From: Drosophila pseudoobscura
Lineage: Eukaryota > Arthropoda > Insecta > Diptera > Drosophilidae
Length of the DNA: 64,000 nt
Direction of reading: 5' to 3'
Assembly: GCF_009870125.1 (NCBI RefSeq)
Contig: NC_046683.1
Span: 12,152,001-12,216,000, forward strand
Positions 58,701 through 64,000 of this stretch are shown here, one piece after another. Each line of letters opens with the position of its first letter. Positions within the stretch are counted from its first letter, which is position 1. Below the pieces are notes generated by a model. That model had not been told where the DNA came from, did no database searches, and was given only the letters and a program-made list of their open reading frames with translations. A program made the translations under genes and the position numbers.

Positions 58701-60849
58701 GCCTTTGTTCACCGCCGCCCGACCACCGTCCGTCCCTTTGTCGGGCTCCATTTGTTCATGTTTGCCGTACACTTCATTACGCTTGATTTGCAATTCAATT
58801 ACCCGGACCCCGGACATCAATGCTGGCTATGCAGCCAGTCGGAAGCGATTCACATGCTGCCCCTAAAATCGTCCGGAGCATGGCCTCGGGCACAGGCAAC
58901 CACTCAACCGCTCCACCGCTCGCTGCTGAGAGCTCTTCAGGCGGCAAATGTGGCCAGAGTCCGGTAACCACAGGACAGTATAGGACAGGACCCATTCACA
59001 TTCAGTGCCTACTCGGAAGCAATTTCGAATGGGGCTTACATCTCCATACGAGTACTCCAGCGGGATGCGACGACCCATTGGTACCGCCCAGTTCTTGGTG
59101 ATTTCTGGCAAAGATTGGGAATGAATACTTACGATGCCAGCTCTCGCCGGGATCCGCCGATCCGTAGACACCCTCATTGCCTGCTGCGCTACCATTGACC
59201 AGACGATGATCGCGCTCTCTCTCACGCTCCCTGTCCTCGCCGTGTCCATGCCGCTTGCGCTGCTGCTGCTGCCCAGTCAAGTGGGTCAGGTGGTTTTCCC
59301 GTGCCGTCAGCACCTCCTGCTCAAGCAACAGGATCTCCCTCTCCCGTTCCCGCTCCTCGCGCATCCTCAGTTTGCGCTGCTCCCGTGGCTCCCAGTCTCC
59401 GGCCCCGTGCTGATCCAAAGAGGACTTGCTTCCGTATAGATAGTGGCTGGCCAGTGGGGTCAGTCCGTCTGCACAGGCATTGTTTACGGACTGCTGTTGC
59501 TGTTGCGGCTGCTGCTGCTGCGGCTGCTGCTGCTGGGATGCCGTGTAGCTGCGGTTGATCGGGCTCCGTCCGACCCGGAGGATGTGCGCCGGCGGCTGCT
59601 GTGTTGCCTGTCGCTGGGCCAAGCCGTACAGCTGTGTGGCCATCTGCTCCCGCTGTTGGTGGTATGCCCGCCGGGCGGAGGCTTGCAGATGTTGCTGCTG
59701 TTGATGCTGCTGCTGCTGCTGCTGCTCCTCCGCGTACTCCGCGTACTCCGTGGGAGAGTGCAGCAGGGAACTGGCTCGCATGGGAGCTGTCTCCCAATAG
59801 TTCTCCTTGATGAAGGGATTCTGGCTCTGGCTCTGCACCTGACTCTGAGTATTGCCATTGCTGGCAGTTCCGTTCACGTTGCTGCCGCCGTTGTGCAGTG
59901 ATTGCTGCCTGCTGCTGATGGCGCTTGCACTGGCGCTGGTGGGCAGGCCTGTGCTCCGTTTGCGCGGCATCTCGGGGTAGGTGCTCTGGCCACGCCTGGT
60001 CTCGCCCGTGTGGTAGTAGAAGGAGGCCGGATAGCCTGCCGGCAGGACGGTCTCGTCTACTTCCTCTTCAGCTCCGGCACCCGCTCCACCAGCAGCAACG
60101 CCGTCTCTGGATCCGTCTCTGGATCCCTCCGATTCACCCTCACCCTCACCCTCGACTGGAAGTGCGGCAGAGCTGTGCAGCGGCGGTGGCGGCGGCGTGG
60201 GCGGTGTCAGTGGGGCGCACAGGAACGGATTTGTGGATATACGCGGCGTCACCGAGGAGAGCGACTCCGAGGAGTGTGACGAGGCCGAGTGCGGCGGCGG
60301 CGACTGTGTTATGATGTTGACGCTCTTGTAGTAGCTGGGCGTGCTGGTCTGCGTGGCAGCGGGATCCGTGGCCGCAGGGGCTGCTACAGTGATGGGGCTG
60401 CTGCTCCTGTTAAGATTCACATCCGTGTGGAGCTCATGTCGCTGCTGCTGGTGTTGCTGCTGCTGCTGCTGTGGATAATGCTGCTGCTGCTGCTGCTGCT
60501 TGGGCCGGCACTTCGGGAAGAGCAGGCTGATCTGATCGTTAAGCGGAGAAGAGGACTGCTGCTGCTGTGGATAGTTGTTGCTGCTGCTGTTGCCGTCGCA
60601 GTCGTGCTCCAGACCGTTCAGCGCATAGAAGCTGCGGGACTGGTTGCCGGTTGCTGCCAGTGATCCTGCTGCCCCTGTGGAAGCTGTGGCGTGTGGCGGC
60701 AGTCGCTGGTAGGGCAACTGTTGCTGCTGCTGTTGCAGTTGCTGCTGCTGTTGCTGCTGCTGCTGGTGGTGATGATGGTGGTGGTGATGATGATTATTGC
60801 TACTAGTTGTTTGTCCAGCAGCCAATGTTGTCAATGTTGTGCTGACCAT
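49756..60849 (-). CDS. X11Lbeta: X11Lbeta: Mint/APBA-type PTB-PDZ-PDZ neuronal adaptor
   Basis: X11/Mint adaptors bind the NPTY tail of the amyloid precursor homologue through a PTB domain and recruit presynaptic and trafficking partners through PDZ domains. Exons are 60849-59133, 58514-58245, 58168-57858, 57788-57264, 56048-55454, 55389-54883, 54804-53596, 52239-52109, 50875-50108, 50034-49894 and 49827-49756, giving about 2081 aa with every phase consistent. Residues 1-1710 are low-complexity: His and Gln runs near the start, acidic and Gly/Ser-rich blocks later. The PTB domain is at about 1715-1870 ([14 protein letters not shown]), PDZ1 at about 1900-1985 and PDZ2 at about 1993-2065. The C-terminus is TGQENPIYI, as in Mint proteins. 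The start is provisional: an acceptor at 60866 reads in frame into the ATG, so upstream coding exons may exist. The length fits X11Lbeta better than X11L. Confidence 0.9.
50876..52108 (-). other. X11Lbeta: X11Lbeta intron within the PTB-coding region
   Basis: This 1.2-kb intron separates the two exons that encode the PTB domain. It carries two minus-strand Motif 1-like elements at 51152-51172 and a T-rich stretch at 51299-51350. No coding exon is recognised. Confidence 0.7.
51152..51172 (-). promoter_or_regulatory. Paired Motif 1 sites inside X11Lbeta
   Basis: On the minus strand, CGGTCACACTG (51162-51172) is an exact Motif 1 match. It is followed at once by TGGTCACACC (one mismatch). The orientation agrees with X11Lbeta transcription, so an internal start producing a short transcript is possible. 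Confidence 0.4.
52240..53595 (-). other. X11Lbeta: X11Lbeta intron before the PTB exons
   Basis: An intron of 1.36 kb, joining exons in phase 1. It contains the three-unit tandem repeat at 52440-52800, (AC)n near 52957-52970, a GAACGAACGAACGAAC run near 53005-53022, and (TA)-rich DNA at 53070-53125. Confidence 0.75.
52440..52800. repeat. Three-unit tandem repeat, ~122-134 bp
   Basis: Units begin at CATTCCACTG at 52440, 52562 and 52696. Each contains GAAGGTGG, ACATATAGTCC, TATCTTGCTC or TACCTTGCTC, and TAACCCACG. The first two also share GTCAAGTTTCATTTCA and TCGGATA. The third is shortened and passes into a GTATCAGTATC repeat. Confidence 0.85.
56152..56157 (-). terminator. Polyadenylation signal of the nested gene
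   Basis: AATAAA on the minus strand, 44 bp after the stop of the nested CDS at 56201. It supports an independent transcript ending inside the X11Lbeta intron. Confidence 0.5.
56201..57028 (-). CDS. Nested intronless ALDH-superfamily-like protein
   Basis: 275 aa, single exon, lying wholly within the X11Lbeta intron 57263-56049 and on the same strand. The sequence resembles the C-terminal half of an aldehyde dehydrogenase. [15 protein letters not shown] corresponds to the usual PVVVFDDADLD region. [25 protein letters not shown] corresponds to the nucleotide-domain return, and YINCHEV (193-199) to the W/YINCH motif. The usual GQxC catalytic block is replaced by [15 protein letters not shown] and the N-terminal NAD-binding half is absent, so it is probably not an active dehydrogenase. 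An ATG opens the frame and an AATAAA follows the stop. The similarity was judged by eye only. It could have arisen by retroposition. Confidence 0.7.
   Translation of the reverse strand: MPRVPYTWRQPDFPGDGSDLAWLQPTLLIICKNANLEQAIKPLLRTLKQPLAPRTVAAVCVHETMRSAFEDAVCQAMEMLYTKVQSHDYYARALRMIACLRAETVGILQFDDIRFKSKLAPGSPVIVCGFDQSFFSVAHPSTVVTLHTFRNAFELSQLVARERLIFASAAVWGGKMCDTFEATLQLPTISTVYINCHEVSLAPIEEYFAVRLPHVVMANHFHYEVLLHNNRVWAIVYPAEVNWQPSNDPQTEPPLEGGPGALKGNDSGLVKKTTS
59470..60790 (-). repeat. X11Lbeta: CAG/CAA-rich coding repeats (poly-Gln, poly-His) in X11Lbeta exon 1
   Basis: Several trinucleotide runs encode Gln tracts of up to about nine residues and a His run near residue 20. They are coding, in frame and mixed CAG/CAA/CAC, so they are low-complexity protein rather than a pure microsatellite. 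Lengths probably vary between individuals. Confidence 0.85.
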
Positions 60850-63800
60850 TATTGTTGCCAATAAACTGTAACGAAAGAGGAAAAGGAAAACACCATGAGC
60901 AAGCGAAAGGGATGCAGTGGCACGAACATCCTTTTATAAGCCACGGAGCCACTGGGAGTGGAGTGGGCGTCAAGGGTGGTTGGGGTCGTTGGGGTCGTGA
61001 GGCCATGTTACGCCTCCTTCTGGCAGTTGTTTTAATAAATGCAGGCACAATGTCAACCTTTGTCATGTCCGAGCGGCAACAGGCCGTGACAGTAACGAGT
61101 TCTGTCGCGACCGCTGCCTGGCCTGGCCTGGCCTGGCCTGGTCTCGTCTCGTCTGGGGGTTTATTGGAGGGGATGCTGCCGAACAGAGCGGATCAGAGCA
61201 AAAACAAATGGCAGATATAAGACAGGCAAATATTTAATTGTCCTGACCAAAACGGAATGCCAAGCACGAGCACCAGAACAGTGGCCGGCGCGTGGGGAGG
61301 GGTGTGGGCAGGGGCAGCCAATCAATGTCATTGAGAGCGATTGCTGACGGTTTGCTCGATTGTCAGTGCGCAATTGCTATGGCCAGGCATTTATCGGGCT
61401 TAATTTGCATTCGCAAGACATTTCTTTTTTTCGCTGTCGGGGCAGGCTAATTAAGAACAGTTTCGCTTTGGTCGTTTTCAAGGTGTGGAACTTCATTAAA
61501 GTTTGCTTAGTGGGTGGAGGGGGCGCTGCTGGAATCATGAGAGCAAGATACATACATTTCTTTTAAAAGTATTCGCTCTTAGAGCATTTCACTGATGATG
61601 AAGTGTATTTGAATTAGGAATAAGAGCGTGGAACGTAAGTGGATCCCAAGTTGCAGTCTAACAGAAATATGTGTCTGCAGATTATTAAAATACCGAATAC
61701 AGTGGTCGATTGTATGTGGACTATAAGTGGATCTTAAGATTTATCCAAAATGAAATAAACTTGTTAGCTCCTAGATAATTTCACCGATGAAGGTATGCGG
61801 ATTGTAAATAATTCCGTGGATTGTATGTGGACCTTAGGTGGATCCTGAAGATTATTAAAGTACCGAATAGAGTGGTCGATTGCATGTGGACTATATGTGG
61901 ATCTTAAGATATCTCACAAACGAAATAACTTGTTAGCTCCTATGAGGTGATGATGAATAATGTTTCATTTAAGAATAATAGCGTGGACCGTATGTGTATT
62001 GTAAATAAATCTGTGGATCGTATGTGGATGTTATGTGGATCCTAAGTATCAATCTAAAAGAAACATGTGTCTGAAGTTTATTAAAATATCGAAAAGCGCT
62101 TTCGAATGTTTGTGGACTATAAGTGGATCCCAACCTGCACCCTAATCAAATAAAACTGTTAGCTGCTAAAGCATTTAGCCGATGCTGAAGCTTACCAAAA
62201 CACCAAATAAAGTTGTTGGGGGGGGGGAGGTCCTTGGTTGCCAAGTGGCAGCCCAGCAGAAATACGCGCGGAAACTTATCTAGAACCTTATTCAAATGCA
62301 GAATAAATAACATACTTGGATCGCATGAGGATATCATTAGTAAATAGGAAAAACGCTGTTGGTTTCACCGAAAAGAGCCTCTCTTGAAATCCTTTTAAAG
62401 CTGGAGCACCGCTCCAAAGCACATTCCCCCTTAGGGCTCAGCCGCTCCATCTCCGTTTCATTCTATTCTGCACACCCCACACACCTTCTCCGCTACCGTC
62501 ACCGCCACCGTCACCGTCAACGTCTCGGCCTAGGCCCGTGCGAGTTTTCCTTTCCCATGGCCCGCGTTATGCTAATGCGTGCGGTGTGTAATATGTGTTG
62601 TGCCTGGGGCTTAAAATATTTTCCCAACAATCAAACTAAAAATTTCGAAAAGGATTAACAGCAACAACAGTGCGGAGTGGAAAAAGTACCAAAGTACAAC
62701 AAAAAACCATAGAAAATACCCGCAAGGCACACACATTCAGCGGGTCTGGGGTCTGTGTGTGATGTGTGTGTGTGGGTGGGGGGGGGCCCCATGGTTAGGG
62801 GGATGGTTATCCCAAAAGTGAGCAGAGCTCCATCCAGCAAAGATGGAGATATCCGTATGTGAGCGTGGCTGTGCGCCCCGCAACGCTTTGTGCAGTCGCA
62901 TGGAAAATATGTTTTCGTTTTCTGGAATGCCACAAAACGGATGGGGCAGGAGGAGCGTTCGTGTGCGGCGCACGCTTCGCTTGGCATTAAGATGGAGCCA
63001 GCTGAAACCGGGGGAGCAGACGGGGCCTCAGAGAGCGGGAGGGAGCGAGCAGGCACGGCCAAAATCTACACAAGAGCTAACAAGGTATAACAGCAGCACC
63101 GACAGCAAAATGGAGCAACATTTTCTTTACGGCTCCCGACACGAGCACGGCTATCTGGGCAAACATTTTCATTGCTTGACATTTATGGGTGGCAGATGGG
63201 GGACAGATGGGGGTGCAGATGGGGGGCAGATGGGAGCGGTGGGTGCCACAAGCACAGCCATCTATCTGCCACTTCATCCATCTTTGTAGCTGCTCTTCGC
63301 ATCAACATCAATCTGTCGCCTCAAATCCGTTTGCTGTTCTGAACCCAGTCCCACTCCCACTCCCAGTCCCAGTCCCAGTTCCCATTGCTAGTCTGTTCCT
63401 TTTGCTGTCTTTGCTCTTCTCTGTTTGGGGGAGCTGATGTTTTTGGTCTTTAGTCCTGTCCTGTCCTGTCCTGTTCTGTCCTATCCTGCCTTGCTGGAGC
63501 ATAGGATGGATCCTGTCCTGTCATGTTGGGTATTTTTGGCTGGGCCAAGGCCTTGAAGTTTGATGCACTGGCTTCGTTTCGCTTAAGCTCACTCTGACAG
63601 CCAGTGAAAGGATTGCGATTGCCATTCCTTTGATTTGCAGGCCAGTGCGTCGACACCAGCCTTTCTCTGGGAAGGTGTTTGTCAGCGGGATTATACTTTC
63701 AGGACATACTCGCACCCAGGTCTGATGTCTTCCTTGTCTGCGCGCAATGTCAAGTGAGAGTCATAAAAATTTCATAAATTCTCTTTCCTGGCGTAACGAT

Positions 63801-64000
63801 GGCACGCACACAGCCATACGGCCACACCACCACATATATGGACACATCCTGGTCCTAGCACATCCTGGCAGCTGCATAATTAAGTTAACAGCATGAGGAC
63901 TACGACTACGACTACGACTACGGGTACGACTCCCCATGACTCTCAGTACTCGCACATGCATTTGGGCGGATGGGTGGCGGAGGTGCGCGTCCTTGGAGTT
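60850..64000. other. Upstream / 5' intron region of X11Lbeta
   Basis: The acceptor TTTCGTTACAG at 60866 shows that an intron extends rightward from exon 1. No further coding exon is recognised to the window end. Visible structure: a CTGGC pentamer array at 61118-61140, a satellite-like repeat at 61579-62230, a G-run at 62768-62786, CCCACT/CCCAGT hexamers at 63348-63380, and a CTGTC pentamer array at 63456-63475. Confidence 0.5.
61579..62230. repeat. Degenerate satellite-like repeat, ~165-225 bp units
   Basis: Units share CATTTCACTGATGATGAAG or variants, GTGGATC(G/T)TATGTGGA(T/C), TATTAAAATACCGAA, GTGGTCGAT, GACTATAAGTGGATC and TTGTTAGCTCCTA, in the same order. Unit starts fall near 61579, 61771, 61936 and 62162. 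Identity between units is moderate, so the array is old. Confidence 0.7.

Noticed and set aside
59134-60663. Several plus-strand ORFs of 85-152 codons opposite X11Lbeta exon 1
   Set aside because: CAG repeats read in antisense as Leu/Cys/Ala runs. These are composition artefacts.

Overview
This is animal nuclear DNA from a Drosophila species, very probably the X chromosome (Muller element A) of a fly that is not D. melanogaster itself. The basis is a set of recognisable fly genes (dodo, penguin, sesB, Ant2, BTBD9, an AGPAT, X11Lbeta), small introns with GT..AG borders, fly core-promoter motifs (Ohler Motif 1, Motif 6, DRE) and many short (GA)n/(CA)n tracts. All the genes I can place from memory are X-linked in D. 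melanogaster. I cannot name the species from sequence alone.

Layout, left to right. 1-8.4 kb has no convincing coding sequence; it opens with a dense ATCGAT cluster and contains a candidate minus-strand 5'UTR exon near 7.1 kb. At 8.46-8.77 kb a perfect Motif 1, a 43-codon ORF and an AATAAA suggest a tiny gene. dodo (Pin1 prolyl isomerase, +, 9061-9749) and penguin (PUM3/Puf6-like, -, 10304-12650) converge on a roughly 36-bp tandem repeat. 12.7-18.1 kb holds two promoters and the long 5' intron of sesB. The ADP/ATP carrier paralogues sesB (18173-19231) and Ant2 (20842-22163) lie in tandem. A small MARVEL-domain membrane protein (-, 23341-28361) has a 4.4-kb first intron. BTBD9 (-, 30566-33059) and an AGPAT acyltransferase (+, 36088-39065) diverge from a DRE-containing promoter. 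39-42.5 kb is gene-poor. At 42.6-44.6 kb there is an unrecognised acidic three-exon gene and a diverged, probably broken tandem copy. The right part is one large gene, X11Lbeta (Mint/APBA adaptor, -, 49756-60849, eleven coding exons plus a long 3'UTR), with an intronless ALDH-like gene (56201-57028) nested in one of its introns on the same strand. 60.9-64 kb is upstream or 5' intron sequence with a degenerate satellite-like repeat.

The genes are separate units, not a pathway: mitochondrial nucleotide exchange (sesB, Ant2), phospholipid synthesis (AGPAT), protein isomerisation and ribosome biogenesis (dodo, penguin), and neuronal adaptors or BTB proteins (X11Lbeta, BTBD9). Exon models were built by hand from splice signals, reading phase and family similarity. 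Every recognised CDS closes in frame across all junctions. Transcript ends and noncoding exons are much less certain.
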